Assembly (NCBI GenBank): GCA_003565775.1
Contig: PXAT01000077.1
Span: 1-34,177, forward strand
DNA: 34,177 nucleotides
Origin: Ectothiorhodospiraceae bacterium
GTDB taxonomy: Bacteria > Pseudomonadota > Gammaproteobacteria > Nitrococcales > Aquisalimonadaceae
Reading direction: 5' to 3'
The position numbers and the translations under genes are program-made. The notes under the pieces were generated by a model. The model searched no databases. It saw only the letters and a list, made by a program, of their open reading frames with translations, and was not told where the DNA came from. Of this stretch, positions 1-7,943 are shown one piece after another. How positions within the stretch are numbered: the stretch's first letter is position 1; every line of letters begins with the position of its first letter.

Positions 1-70
1 GCTGGTTAATTTCCGAGGGTTCGAACCCCTCCCACGCTTTCCTCTGATACAAATGAAAAGGGGCTACCCA
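1..70. repeat. 70-bp direct repeat, copy A (T-arm-like plus half terminator)
   Basis: These 70 bases recur at 216-285 with one mismatch (A at 47, G at 262), giving a period of 215 bp. The unit contains a tRNA T-arm-like palindrome (GGGTTCGAACCC, 18-29) and the left arm of the terminator that follows the tRNA-Ser gene. In this copy the right arm stops after TGGGTAGC, so the hairpin is only partial. No D-arm or anticodon arm is visible, so it is not a tRNA gene. It may continue left of the window. Confidence 0.8.
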
Positions 71-215
71 TGCTGGGTAGCGTGAGCGGCCAGTCGGCCT
101 GCGAAATCTGCTGAGAATGGCTTCGCCCAGGTCGGTAAGGCGGCTGGTCGGGGAGGGATTGCCGCAGTCGCTGCGCTCCTGCGTCTTCCCTCGCTGCGCT
201 TGGGAATCGAACCCT
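71..215. other. Spacer of the 215-bp tandem unit, no gene seen
   Basis: No credible coding sequence is present. The stretch carries a GC-rich, internally repetitive part with TCGCTGCGCT and TCGCTGCGCT-like copies near 168-200, and another tRNA T-arm-like sequence (GGGAATCGAACCC, minus strand GGGTTCGATTCCC) around 201-213. An apparent 80-codon reading frame on the minus strand has the typical shadow peptide of tRNA T-arms and is not taken as a gene. Confidence 0.5.
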
Positions 216-262
216 GCTGGTTAATTTCCGAGGGTTCGAACCCCTCCCACGCTTTCCTCTGG

Positions 263-285
<23 letters not shown>
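216..285. repeat. 70-bp direct repeat, copy B
   Basis: This is the second copy of the 70-base unit at 1-70, with 69 of 70 positions identical. Here the left terminator arm is followed by a complete right arm. The loop reads GCA, where copy A reads TGC, the reverse complement, as expected if the hairpin tip inverted or the copies recombined within the hairpin. Confidence 0.8.
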
Positions 286-402
<117 letters not shown>

Positions 403-440
403 GGGGTGCGTTGGCCTGACGGCCGCGATCGCGGGCTGCG

Positions 441-469
441 AGGTTAAACCAGATGCCGGAATGGTGCAA
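441..469 (-). promoter_or_regulatory. Possible promoter of tRNA-Ser
   Basis: On the minus strand TTGCAC (464-469) lies 17 nt from TAACCT (441-446), about 38 bases upstream of the mature tRNA 5' end. A GC-rich stretch follows, as expected for a discriminator of a stable-RNA promoter. The -35 match is good and the -10 weak; a start site has not been shown. Confidence 0.35.
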
Positions 470-477
470 TTCGCCTG

Positions 478-506
478 GGGAGACACTGATGTATTCCCGC
501 GTTCGC
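478..506 (+). repeat. 29-nt dispersed repeat, copy 1
   Basis: The copy begins GGGAGACACTGAT and ends GCGTTCGC. It matches the reverse complement of 636-664 at 26 of 29 positions, so the two face each other across about 187 bp. A third copy lies at 31623-31651. The pair could be the ends of a small non-autonomous element; no transposase is encoded between them. Confidence 0.7.
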
Positions 507-635
507 ACTCGAGTCGATTCTGGCAGCCTGGCAAAGCGCGGTGCCGATTCGATAGCCGTCGCTACCGGGCCGGTGACGCAACACCGCCAGGCGTGAGAAC
601 GGCACTCGAGCGCGGCGGCGTGAAACGATGCCAAC
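507..635. other. Interior of a possible 187-bp MITE-like element
   Basis: No gene is supported. The sequence is bounded by inverted copies of the 29-nt repeat, and GCACTCGAG occurs twice inside it (near 504-512 and 602-610). It separates the tRNA-Ser promoter region from the 3' end of the DUF1820 gene. Confidence 0.35.
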
Positions 636-664
636 GCGAACGTGCGAATAAATCAGTGTCTCCC
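636..664 (-). repeat. 29-nt dispersed repeat, copy 2
   Basis: Reads GGGAGACACTGAT...GTTCGC on the minus strand. It starts exactly at the TAG stop codon of the DUF1820 gene (664-666), so the element sits directly against a coding end. It is inverted relative to copy 1 and in the same orientation as copy 3 at 31623-31651 (25 of 29 identical). Confidence 0.7.
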
Positions 665-1002
665 TATCGCTTTCCGGGCGAGCCGGGGCCGTAGCCGCCG
701 GGCGGGAACTGGGCAACGTTTCCCTTGGCGTCACTGATCTTGCCCTTGCCGGCCTTCTCGACCTCGTCAATCCGGACGATGGCGTGCATGGGCACCTGAA
801 TCCGGCGGACGCCTTCGAACTCGGCCTGCAGGCGCTCCTCGGCAGGGTCGACGACGATCTGGCTGCGTTCACCGAAGCGCAGACCGGTAATCTCAACGAA
901 TCCCATGAGATCGGCCTGACGCACCTCGCCGGCATAGATTTCATAGATCTGGCCCTGATTCTGGAAGATCACCCGAAAGATCCGTTCACGCGTCATACCC
1001 AT
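664..1002 (-). CDS. DUF1820 family protein
   Basis: A 112-residue soluble protein without signal peptide or membrane segment. It matches what I know of the DUF1820 family of gammaproteobacteria: an N-terminal FRVIFQNQGQIYEIYA strand pattern, the central FGERSQIVVDPAEERL, the PMHAIVRIDEVEK motif, and a C-terminal tail rich in glycine and proline. The family has no established function. The start ATG at 1000-1002 lies just after the divergent intergenic region shared with the gene at 1115. The C-terminal end abuts a dispersed 29-nt repeat. The length is normal for the family. Family assignment is confident, the role unknown. Confidence 0.85.
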   Translation of the reverse strand: MGMTRERIFRVIFQNQGQIYEIYAGEVRQADLMGFVEITGLRFGERSQIVVDPAEERLQAEFEGVRRIQVPMHAIVRIDEVEKAGKGKISDAKGNVAQFPPGGYGPGSPGKR

Positions 1003-1032
1003 AAAAACTGCCTGACCTCCGGTCTTAAGGAT

Positions 1033-1063
1033 GCGAAGGGTCCAGTATTTCCCTACCCTTCGC
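1033..1063. promoter_or_regulatory. Dyad in divergent intergenic region
   Basis: GCGAAGGGT (1033-1041) and ACCCTTCGC (1055-1063) form a perfect 9-bp inverted repeat around a 13-nt centre, between the divergent DUF1820 gene and the 166-aa gene. It could be an operator for both or a hairpin in a leader. No convincing -10/-35 pair was found, so the role is open. Confidence 0.4.
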
Positions 1064-1114
1064 TAATCACTTGCGATGGGGAAGCTCTGATCGCCTCCCT
1101 GAGGAAAGGATGCC

Positions 1115-1615
1115 ATGAACGCTGGCACGATGTTCGAATGGGAAGGCGCTGCGGTCGAAGAAGCGGCCCGGCTGGTCGCTGACCGGGATCCCCGACAGTA
1201 CCGGATCGGCATGCTGACCGTCGGGCCATGGCCCGACGGGCCGGCCTGTGCCCTGCAGTGGTTCGTGCGTCACACCGAACTGGCGCAGTTCCTGTTGCGG
1301 GTCGAACCGCGACGGGCCGGGCTCACCGGCGCCGATTTCATTGCCTTCAAGACCAACGCCCTGCCGACCGTAACGGCGATGGAGGTCACCGGTCTGAGCG
1401 AGGATTTACGGCAGCTGTTCAATGCCGTCAGCGGCCCGCATTTCGGCGTTCACTGGTGGGGCACGCTGGAAAGCCTGAAGGCGGGTGAGACGGAATGGGC
1501 GCGAAGCGTGCTGGCCAAGCTGGATGCCGAGGCGCCGCTGGCCAACACGCGTACCGGGGAACTGCTGGAGTTGCTGCGACGGGACTACCCGAGTCCCAAG
1601 CCCGTTCGGCCGTAG
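1115..1615 (+). CDS. Hypothetical protein, 166 aa
   Basis: I do not recognise a family. The start ATG at 1115 has a good ribosome site (GAGGAAAGGA at 1101-1110). The protein is acidic, soluble, with no signal peptide or membrane helix. It alternates hydrophobic strands and helices (RIGMLTVGPWPDG, QWFVRHTELAQFLLRVEP) and has a conserved-looking aromatic stretch FGVHWWGTLESLKAGE near residues 112-127. It contains a single cysteine (C46). The stop codon is embedded in a hairpin. It is divergently transcribed from DUF1820 and ends toward the flagellar cluster without any sign of being part of it. Reading frame and ribosome site support a real gene; the function is unknown. Confidence 0.7.
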   Translation: MNAGTMFEWEGAAVEEAARLVADRDPRQYRIGMLTVGPWPDGPACALQWFVRHTELAQFLLRVEPRRAGLTGADFIAFKTNALPTVTAMEVTGLSEDLRQLFNAVSGPHFGVHWWGTLESLKAGETEWARSVLAKLDAEAPLANTRTGELLELLRRDYPSPKPVRP

Positions 1616-1624
1616 CCGAACGGG
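1601..1624 (+). terminator. Hairpin at the end of the 166-aa gene
   Basis: CCCGTTCGGC (1601-1610), loop CGTA, GCCGAACGGG (1615-1624) is a perfect 10-bp stem that includes the stop codon. No T-run follows, so it is either an imperfect terminator or an RNA 3'-end stabiliser. Confidence 0.5.
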
Positions 1625-1693
1625 TGCGCCCGGCGCCAGGCTGTCGGCGCCCGGTAAAAGCTTGTTGGAACCCCCGCCATTCATGCCGGGCTC

Positions 1694-1785
1694 GTAGGGT
1701 GTGTTCGCCGGAAGCGAACGCACGCGGTGTCTGGGTGAGACGATAGCCGTTTCCGCGTGGGTCCGCTTCGCTCGACCCACCCTAC
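1694..1785. repeat. Palindromic dispersed-repeat-like element
   Basis: The outer arms GTAGGGTG and CACCCTAC (1694 and 1785 ends) face each other. Inside lie further near-inverted segments (GAAGCGAACGCACGCGG versus CCGCGTGGGTCCGCTTCG). The wording GTAGGGTGGGTCGAGCGAAGCGGACCCACGCGG on the minus strand is like short palindromic repeats scattered between genes in many gammaproteobacteria. It lies just beyond the flgL stop codon and may act as the 3' end of the flagellar transcript. Confidence 0.6.
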
Positions 1786-1811
1786 CCTTACTGCGAGCCG
1801 GTCTCTTTTTT

Positions 1812-3017
1812 CTACAAGAAATTGAAAAGACTCAAACCCTGAATCTGCAGATAACTCTGCTGCGCGGCCTGCAGACCGACCTGTCTTAGCTGCAGGTCGG
1901 CGATGGCCTCGGCGTAATCCAGATCCTCGATCTTGGACTTGGCGGATTTCAGGTCCAAGACACGCGCCTCGTTGGCGTCGCGTTCGGCGTCGATGGCATT
2001 CAGTCGCGCGCCCACTTCGGAACGCACGCGACCGATGTTGTTGAGCCCGGCATCCAGTCCACCGAGCACGTTGTTGCCGACATTGGCGAAGCGGGCCTGG
2101 GCGGCCGAATCACTGCCGCCTGCCTCCAGCGCGTCGGCCAGATTGCCGAGGGTGCTGAAGACACTGGCGGACCGGCTCTGTTCCAGCGTGAAACTGTCTC
2201 CGTCCGCAGGGGTGCCCTGAATGCTGAACTGCCGACCGTCGATCGTGATGCTGTCACCGGAATTGAAAGCCGTTGGCGCCACAACCTCGTCACCCGCGTC
2301 ATTGCTGACGCTGTACACCAGATTGCCGTCTTCGTCACCGAAGGTAATAGAATACGGCCCGGCAAAAGCCTGATTGCTATCGACAGTGCGGGCAGTGCTG
2401 ATGATACCGCTGCCGCTGTTGCCGCTACCCCCGGTGGTAATCAGATCGCTCTCGCTCTGCGGTACCCGCATGAAGACGTCGAGGCCGGTGTGATTGGTCG
2501 GCAACTGCCGGCTTTCGCTGGCCTGCAGCAGGCGTTCGGTCTGGTCTCCCAGGTACTGAACCTCGCCCTCATTGCGGACAAAGGGCTCGCTGCGCGAGCG
2601 GCTGCCGGCGAACAGGAATTCGCCGCTGCCATTGGTGGCATTGGCGACATCCAGCAACTGATCCTCGATTTGACGGATTTCGGCGGCGATGGCCTTGCGC
2701 GACTCGGCAGTCTGGGTGCCGTTCAGGGCCTGCACGGTCAGTTCCCGCACCCGCTGCAGCAGATTCGTCGCCTGATCCAGCGAGTTCTCCTCGGTCTGCA
2801 ACGCCAGTTCGGCGCGATCCATGTTGCGTGCGAACTGTTCCTGACTGCCGATGACCTTTTCCAGATTCAGCGCCCGCGTGGCGCCGGTGGGGTCATCCGC
2901 CGGGTTGACGATGCGCTTGCCGGTGGCAACCTGCTGCTGGATCTTCAGCAGGCGCGCCTGCTGCTCGAGGATCGAGTTGCTGCTGACATTGGAAAACTGG
3001 TTCGTGGAAACGCGCAT
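1812..3017 (-). CDS. flgL: Flagellar hook-filament junction protein FlgL (HAP3)
   Basis: FlgL is the second of two junction proteins that connect the hook to the flagellin filament outside the cell. The 401-residue product has the flagellin-like N-terminal helix (MRVSTNQFSNVSSNSI, then QVATGKRIVNPADDPTGA near residues 30-47) and a C-terminal helix (YAEAIADLQLRQVGLQAAQQSYLQIQGLSLFNFL), the coiled-coil D0/D1 parts of this family. The middle (about 150-320) is a variable exposed domain. It is the last gene of the flg operon, 3 nt after flgK, and likely translationally linked to it. Length is typical. A palindromic element follows. Confidence 0.97.
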   Translation of the reverse strand: MRVSTNQFSNVSSNSILEQQARLLKIQQQVATGKRIVNPADDPTGATRALNLEKVIGSQEQFARNMDRAELALQTEENSLDQATNLLQRVRELTVQALNGTQTAESRKAIAAEIRQIEDQLLDVANATNGSGEFLFAGSRSRSEPFVRNEGEVQYLGDQTERLLQASESRQLPTNHTGLDVFMRVPQSESDLITTGGSGNSGSGIISTARTVDSNQAFAGPYSITFGDEDGNLVYSVSNDAGDEVVAPTAFNSGDSITIDGRQFSIQGTPADGDSFTLEQSRSASVFSTLGNLADALEAGGSDSAAQARFANVGNNVLGGLDAGLNNIGRVRSEVGARLNAIDAERDANEARVLDLKSAKSKIEDLDYAEAIADLQLRQVGLQAAQQSYLQIQGLSLFNFL

Positions 3018-3020
3018 GGT

Positions 3021-5018
3021 CTACCTCTGCACCGCGCCGAGAATGGTCTGGAACAGGCTGTTGGCCACGGTGATGACCTGGGCATTGGCCTGGAACGCCT
3101 GCTGGAACTTGAGCATGTTGACGGCCTCTTCCTCGAGATTGACGCCGGAAACCGCCTCCCGATCGGCCTTGGCCTGCTCGAGGATCGAGCTTTGCGCGTC
3201 GGCATTGGTCTGAGCCCGCTGGGTCTCGGTACCGACTTTGCCGACGACGCTGCTGTAGAAGTCCTGATAGCTGGCCCGACCGCCGTTCAGCGCGCCGTCA
3301 TCGGCCAGTCCGGCCAATTGCAGGGCGTTGGCGTTGTCACCTTCGCCGGTCTCGTTGACGTCGACCACGAAACGATCACCATCTGCTGGCGTGCCTGAAG
3401 CGCGGACCGTGAAATCGAAACTCTCGAATCCATCAAGCTCGTTAACCTCGAGCGTGGTCCCGCCGCCCTGACTTGCAGGGTTGTACGCAGCGGATCCAAT
3501 GACTGTGCCCGGATCATTATTCGTCGTGATGTCGTAGCGGTTCGCGGCGGCATTGAAGGTAAACAACAGCCCTCCCGCTTCACGCAGGGCGGTCAGTTGC
3601 TCGCCGTCAATCTCCGTCACCGACGGCCGATCGATAATGCCGTTGCCGCTGTTCAGCACCTGGCCCGAGTCGTCCAGCACCTCTCCCGCTGTCAACGGAT
3701 TGGCGGCAGCAATCTGACCCGGTCGATTCAGTTCCACTGACAGGCTGGACGCCCCGGCTGCCGTGGGCCTGATCAGGAAACTGTCGCCTGCCTCGGCGTC
3801 ATTCGGGAACTCGAAGATCAGACCGTCAAGGCGGCCATCCTCGTCCGCGAGATCGGCTTCCGAGAACACGCTGTTGTCCGACAAGCGCCTGACCGACCAA
3901 TCAGTACCGTCGAACACGGCCCGGTAGTCGGAACTGGTCAGATTGCCCGGGTTATCCGGATCGAAACTCACCTGGACCTCGGCGTCGCCGTCATTGCCGT
4001 CCCGCGGGATCACCTGCGGCGTGCCAACCCCGAAGAAATCGCCACCCAGGGCCGCCGCTTCGCCATCGAACTGGACGCCAAGGCGGTGCTGCTGGTTGAA
4101 GGTCTCGCCGATGGTGACGGCCAGACGCCCCAGATCGTTGCGGGTCGGCTCCAGCACTTCGCGCCGGAAATCCATCAGACCGCCCAGTTCGCCGCCGCTG
4201 ATCTGTGCGTTGATGTTGACCGGGGCGCGGCCCGGGCGCTCGAAGGTGATGTCCTGGCGGGTCGGATCGTCGGCGTTGGGCTGGGTGCCCAGAGTGTTCG
4301 CCTGAGTTCCCTGCACCAGGCCCTGACCGTTGCCGATGAAGACATTGATGGAGCCGTCTGCCTGCGCCACGGTCCGGGTGCCGACCTTTTCGGACAGTTC
4401 CCGGATCAGCGTGTCGCGCTTGTCCAGCAGGTCGTTCGGCGGTTGCCCGGTGCGGCCTTTCGCCAGCACGATTTCCTGGTTCAGATTGGCAATGGAATTG
4501 GCCAACCCGTTTATGGCCTCGACGTTGCCGGCTATCTGCGCGTTGCTCTCTTCATCCAGCCCACGCAAGCGGTTGTCGATCAGCTGGAAACGGCTGACCA
4601 GACTGTCCGCCGCCGACAGCATGGCCTGACGGGCACTGGTCGAGGTCGGATCGTTGGCCACATCCTGGCTGGCGTCGAAGAACGCCTGCAGCGGTTTCGA
4701 CAGTCCCGCGGACTCGTCCGCCAGCAGGTTGTCGATGCGGCCGTTATAGCTGGCCAGCACGTCCTGGCGTGCGAAATCCGAAGTCGCCTGACGCAGGGCC
4801 AGTTCGCGGTTTTCGTCGAACATCCGGGTAATGGTGCTGGTCTGCACGCCGGTGCCGACAAAGCCCGCGCCGGTACCCATGGGCGGCCGCGCGGTCTGCT
4901 CTACCCGCTGGCGGCTGTAGCCCTCGGTGTTGACGTTGCTGATGTTATTCGACGTGGTTGCCAGTTGCCGCTGTGCGGCGAGCAACCCGGATCGGCTGGT
5001 GGAGAAGACGTCGACCAT
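3021..5018 (-). CDS. flgK: Flagellar hook-associated protein FlgK (HAP1)
   Basis: FlgK is the first junction protein between hook and filament and is exported by the flagellar type III system. At 665 residues it is longer than the enteric protein (about 547) and similar to Pseudomonas versions, the extra length being in the variable middle. The N-terminal flagellar rod/hook motif is clear (SRSGLLAAQRQLATTSNNIS, then NVNTEGYSRQ), as is the C-terminal helix (VNLEEEAVNMLKFQQAFQ, NAQVITVANSLFQTIL). The ATG at 5016-5018 is chosen because the family motif begins immediately. It lies 50 nt after flgJ. FlgN encoded at 15878 is the expected chaperone. Confidence 0.97.
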   Translation of the reverse strand: MVDVFSTSRSGLLAAQRQLATTSNNISNVNTEGYSRQRVEQTARPPMGTGAGFVGTGVQTSTITRMFDENRELALRQATSDFARQDVLASYNGRIDNLLADESAGLSKPLQAFFDASQDVANDPTSTSARQAMLSAADSLVSRFQLIDNRLRGLDEESNAQIAGNVEAINGLANSIANLNQEIVLAKGRTGQPPNDLLDKRDTLIRELSEKVGTRTVAQADGSINVFIGNGQGLVQGTQANTLGTQPNADDPTRQDITFERPGRAPVNINAQISGGELGGLMDFRREVLEPTRNDLGRLAVTIGETFNQQHRLGVQFDGEAAALGGDFFGVGTPQVIPRDGNDGDAEVQVSFDPDNPGNLTSSDYRAVFDGTDWSVRRLSDNSVFSEADLADEDGRLDGLIFEFPNDAEAGDSFLIRPTAAGASSLSVELNRPGQIAAANPLTAGEVLDDSGQVLNSGNGIIDRPSVTEIDGEQLTALREAGGLLFTFNAAANRYDITTNNDPGTVIGSAAYNPASQGGGTTLEVNELDGFESFDFTVRASGTPADGDRFVVDVNETGEGDNANALQLAGLADDGALNGGRASYQDFYSSVVGKVGTETQRAQTNADAQSSILEQAKADREAVSGVNLEEEAVNMLKFQQAFQANAQVITVANSLFQTILGAVQR

Positions 5019-5068
5019 GATGCGCTAGCTCCTGCGGCACGGGCCACGACGACCCGCACCCGCCATTG

Positions 5069-6097
5069 TCAGGTGGGTATCGGCATGAAGTCCGGGCGCT
5101 TGAGTTGCGGCAGCGCCGCCTGCATCACCTGGCCGTTCATGATCTGCTGAATCTTGCTGGCGTAGCGCGGATCCGTGGCATAGCCGGCACGCTGCAGTTC
5201 GTTGGTGAAGGCCACCGGATCATCCGTGACCTCCAGCGCCCGGCTGTACCGCGGGTTCTGCTGGAGGAAGTTCAGGTAATCGCGGAAGCTGTCCTCGAGC
5301 GAGTCATAGGCCCGGAACTCGGCCATTTCCCGTCCCGCGATGCCATCCCGATACTCCACGGTGGAGACGCGCACCCGTTCGCCTTCCCAGGTGGAGTGCG
5401 CCTTAATACCGAACAGGTTCTGGGCGCTGCTGCCGTCACCGCGCCGGATGACATGCTGGCCCCAGCCGGTCTCCAGCGCCGCCTGTGCCACCAGCGCCCG
5501 TGGGTCCGCGCCGATTTCCTCGGCGGCCTTGACCGCTGCTGGCCAGACCCCGCGGACAAAGTCCTCCGGGGTCTCCCAGGCATTGCCGCGATCACCGGCC
5601 GAAACCGGATTCGCGCCGATGGTCTTTTCCTTGAACCCGTCCGCTGGCGGCCGGGTGGCCTTGATACTTTCCACACTCGGCAGGCCACCCTTCTCGCGAC
5701 CGCCCTTTTCATGCGGCGCCGCAGGAGCCGCCGCCGGTAGCGGCAGATAATCGGCAATCCCCCGCCCTCCGTCAGGGCCACCACCGGATGGCTGCTGCCC
5801 GGACTGCTCCAGCAACTGGCGTTCGACCATCGCCGCGATGCCGAGCCCCTCGCCCTGACTGACGCTCATGCTCAGCTGCTGGTCATGCAGATCCTGGAAC
5901 TGTTCCATCTCGTTGCTGGAGAAGAGACCGTCACCCGGCGTCGCCTGGCGCATGCTCTTGAGCATGATCTGCACGAACAGCGATTCGAACTGCTTGGCCA
6001 CCTCGCGGATGCCGTCACCCGACGGATCCTGCAGGTCACGCCGCATGCGCGTGGCCTGGGTGCTGTCGAATATATTCGGTTGAGAAACGATGGTCAT
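5069..6097 (-). CDS. flgJ: Flagellar rod assembly protein / peptidoglycan hydrolase FlgJ
   Basis: FlgJ caps the growing rod and opens the peptidoglycan layer in the periplasm. The 342-residue protein has both expected parts: an N-terminal rod-binding domain (about 30-100, with VAKQFESLFVQIMLKSMR and LFSSNEMEQFQDLHDQQL), a low-complexity linker rich in Gly, Pro and Ala (about 100-165), and a C-terminal glucosaminidase domain (about 175-320). The probable catalytic glutamate is E209 in AQAALETGWG; NLFGIK follows at about 227-232. The dual-domain form is typical of beta- and gammaproteobacteria. It lies 11 nt after flgI. Confidence 0.96.
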   Translation of the reverse strand: MTIVSQPNIFDSTQATRMRRDLQDPSGDGIREVAKQFESLFVQIMLKSMRQATPGDGLFSSNEMEQFQDLHDQQLSMSVSQGEGLGIAAMVERQLLEQSGQQPSGGGPDGGRGIADYLPLPAAAPAAPHEKGGREKGGLPSVESIKATRPPADGFKEKTIGANPVSAGDRGNAWETPEDFVRGVWPAAVKAAEEIGADPRALVAQAALETGWGQHVIRRGDGSSAQNLFGIKAHSTWEGERVRVSTVEYRDGIAGREMAEFRAYDSLEDSFRDYLNFLQQNPRYSRALEVTDDPVAFTNELQRAGYATDPRYASKIQQIMNGQVMQAALPQLKRPDFMPIPT

Positions 6098-6108
6098 CTG
6101 CGCCCCCG

Positions 6109-7224
6109 TCAGATCACGATCAGCTCGGCACGCAGTGCACCGGCCTGTTTCAGGGCCTCGAGAATCGAGATCAGATCGCCCGGTGCGGCGCCGACCTGAT
6201 TCACGGCATTGACGATTTCCTGCAGTTCCACGCCCGGACCGAACAGGAACATTGGATTACGTTCCTCGACCACCTCGATCTCGGTATCCGGCGTCACGAC
6301 GGTCTCGCCGCGGCTGAAGGGAGCCGGCTGATCAACCCGGAAATCCTCACTGATGGTCACGGTCAGGCTGCCGTGGGTGACCGCTGCGGCGCGTACCCGG
6401 ACATGACTGCCGATGACCACGGTGCCGGTGCGCGAATTGACGATCACGCGCGCCGGCGCGTCACCGGGCTCCACTCTCAGGTTTTCGAGGAAAGCGACGA
6501 AGCCGACACGCTGGTCGGGGCGGTCCGGGGCCTGCACCGTGACCGAAACGGCATCCTGGGCGAGCGCGGTACCCTCGCCCAGCTCCGCATTGATGGCTTC
6601 TGCCAGGCGCTGCGCGGTCGTGAAATCCGCGGCATGCAGGTTCAGCACCAGGCGTTCGCTGGTATTGAAGTCGGTGGGCACCTCGCGCTCCACCGAAGCG
6701 CCGCCGGGAATGCGGCCGCTGCTCGGAATGTTGACAGAGATGCTGCTGCCATCGGCACCTTCCGCGCCGAAACCGCCGACGATGAGATTGCCCTGGGCCA
6801 TGGCGTAGATCTCGCCGTCGGCACCGCTCAAAGGCGTCATCAGCAGATTGCCGCCACGCAGACTGCGCGCGTTACCCAGCGAGGAGACCGTAATATCGAC
6901 CCGTTGGCCGGGCCGGGCAAAGGGCGGCAGTTCCGCGGTCACCATCACCGCGGCCACGTTGTCCGTCTGCAGGTTCTGGTTCGGCGGCAACTGGACCCCC
7001 TGGGCCGACAGCATGCTGCGGATGGCCTGCACCGTGAACGGGGTCTGCGTGGTGCGATCGCCGGTGCCGTCCAGGCCGACCACCAGGCCGTAGCCCACCA
7101 GCTGGTTGCTGCGCACGCCCTGCACATCCGCCAGATCCTTGATCCGTTCTCCGTTCTGCGCGACCGCCGGCATCGCGGCGATGGCAAACAGGGCGACCAG
7201 CAGCAAACCCGTAATGCGTTTCAT
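6109..7224 (-). CDS. flgI: Flagellar P-ring protein FlgI
   Basis: FlgI forms the P ring around the rod in the peptidoglycan layer. The ATG at 7222-7224 is chosen over an upstream in-frame ATG at 7332 because it gives a clean Sec signal peptide ([23 protein letters not shown]) and has GAGGAACTGACG in front of it. The 371-residue product has the family motifs [30 protein letters not shown] near the N-terminus, RSMLSAQGV, the [21 protein letters not shown] segment, and the C-terminal [26 protein letters not shown]. Length matches the family. FlgA (14760) is its assembly chaperone. Confidence 0.97.
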   Translation of the reverse strand: MKRITGLLLVALFAIAAMPAVAQNGERIKDLADVQGVRSNQLVGYGLVVGLDGTGDRTTQTPFTVQAIRSMLSAQGVQLPPNQNLQTDNVAAVMVTAELPPFARPGQRVDITVSSLGNARSLRGGNLLMTPLSGADGEIYAMAQGNLIVGGFGAEGADGSSISVNIPSSGRIPGGASVEREVPTDFNTSERLVLNLHAADFTTAQRLAEAINAELGEGTALAQDAVSVTVQAPDRPDQRVGFVAFLENLRVEPGDAPARVIVNSRTGTVVIGSHVRVRAAAVTHGSLTVTISEDFRVDQPAPFSRGETVVTPDTEIEVVEERNPMFLFGPGVELQEIVNAVNQVGAAPGDLISILEALKQAGALRAELIVI

Positions 7225-7234
7225 CGTCAGTTCC

Positions 7235-7900
7235 TCAGAACGGCCAGATGGGTGAGTTGAGGATGCGCTGACCCCAGCCCATGCGGTTGGAATCCGCCAG
7301 CGAGCCGCTGCCGGTGTAGGCGATCTGCGCATTGGCCACCCGGGTCGAGGACACCGTGTTGTCCGGGCGCACGTCGTCCGGCCGGATCAGTCCGGTCACG
7401 GTGACGTACTCGTCGCCGTGATTGATGGTGAGCTTCTTCTGGCCCTGCACCACCAGCACTCCGCTCGGATGGACCTCGAGCACGATCGCGGTCAGTGTCC
7501 CGGTCAGCGCGTTCTGCTGGTCGACGCCGCCGCCACCATTGAAGTCGCGGCTCGCGCTGGAACCGGCCGACAGCGGATTGCCACCGATCGTGATGTCACG
7601 ACCGAAGATCGAGGGTGCGCCGATATTCACATCGCTGTTCTTGCTGACGTTGGTGCTGGCCTGCTTGCTGGCACCGGTTTCCTCTTCCAGCAGAATCGTG
7701 ATCAGGTCGCCCGGGCGCATCGCCGTGCGGTTCTCGAACAGGCGCTGATCCCGGCCGGCCTGGAAGATCGAACCATTGGCCTCGCGCGGGATCTCCTGCA
7801 CCACCGGCTCCGGCAGCTTCGGCGGATCCTCGTAGTTCGGCGCGCTGGCACAAGCGGCGAGAAAACCGCTGAGCAGGATCACACCCGTTATCTTTTTCAT
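7235..7900 (-). CDS. flgH: Flagellar L-ring lipoprotein FlgH
   Basis: FlgH is the outer-membrane L ring that surrounds the rod. The 221-residue precursor begins with a lipoprotein signal peptide ending in the lipobox FLAAC, with the lipidated cysteine at residue 17. The family features follow: [31 protein letters not shown], the glycine-rich [19 protein letters not shown] segment, [38 protein letters not shown], and a C-terminal tryptophan-rich end ([14 protein letters not shown]). It stands 10 nt before flgI, downstream of flgG after a 43-nt gap. Confidence 0.97.
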   Translation of the reverse strand: MKKITGVILLSGFLAACASAPNYEDPPKLPEPVVQEIPREANGSIFQAGRDQRLFENRTAMRPGDLITILLEEETGASKQASTNVSKNSDVNIGAPSIFGRDITIGGNPLSAGSSASRDFNGGGGVDQQNALTGTLTAIVLEVHPSGVLVVQGQKKLTINHGDEYVTVTGLIRPDDVRPDNTVSSTRVANAQIAYTGSGSLADSNRMGWGQRILNSPIWPF

Positions 7901-7943
7901 GGCAGTGCCCTCGGGGTCGGTGCGGTCAATCGGACCGATCCGG

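Noticed and set aside
4086-5150. 354-codon plus-strand frame antisense to flgK
   Set aside because: Shadow of flgK and the flgJ end; no recognisable domain.
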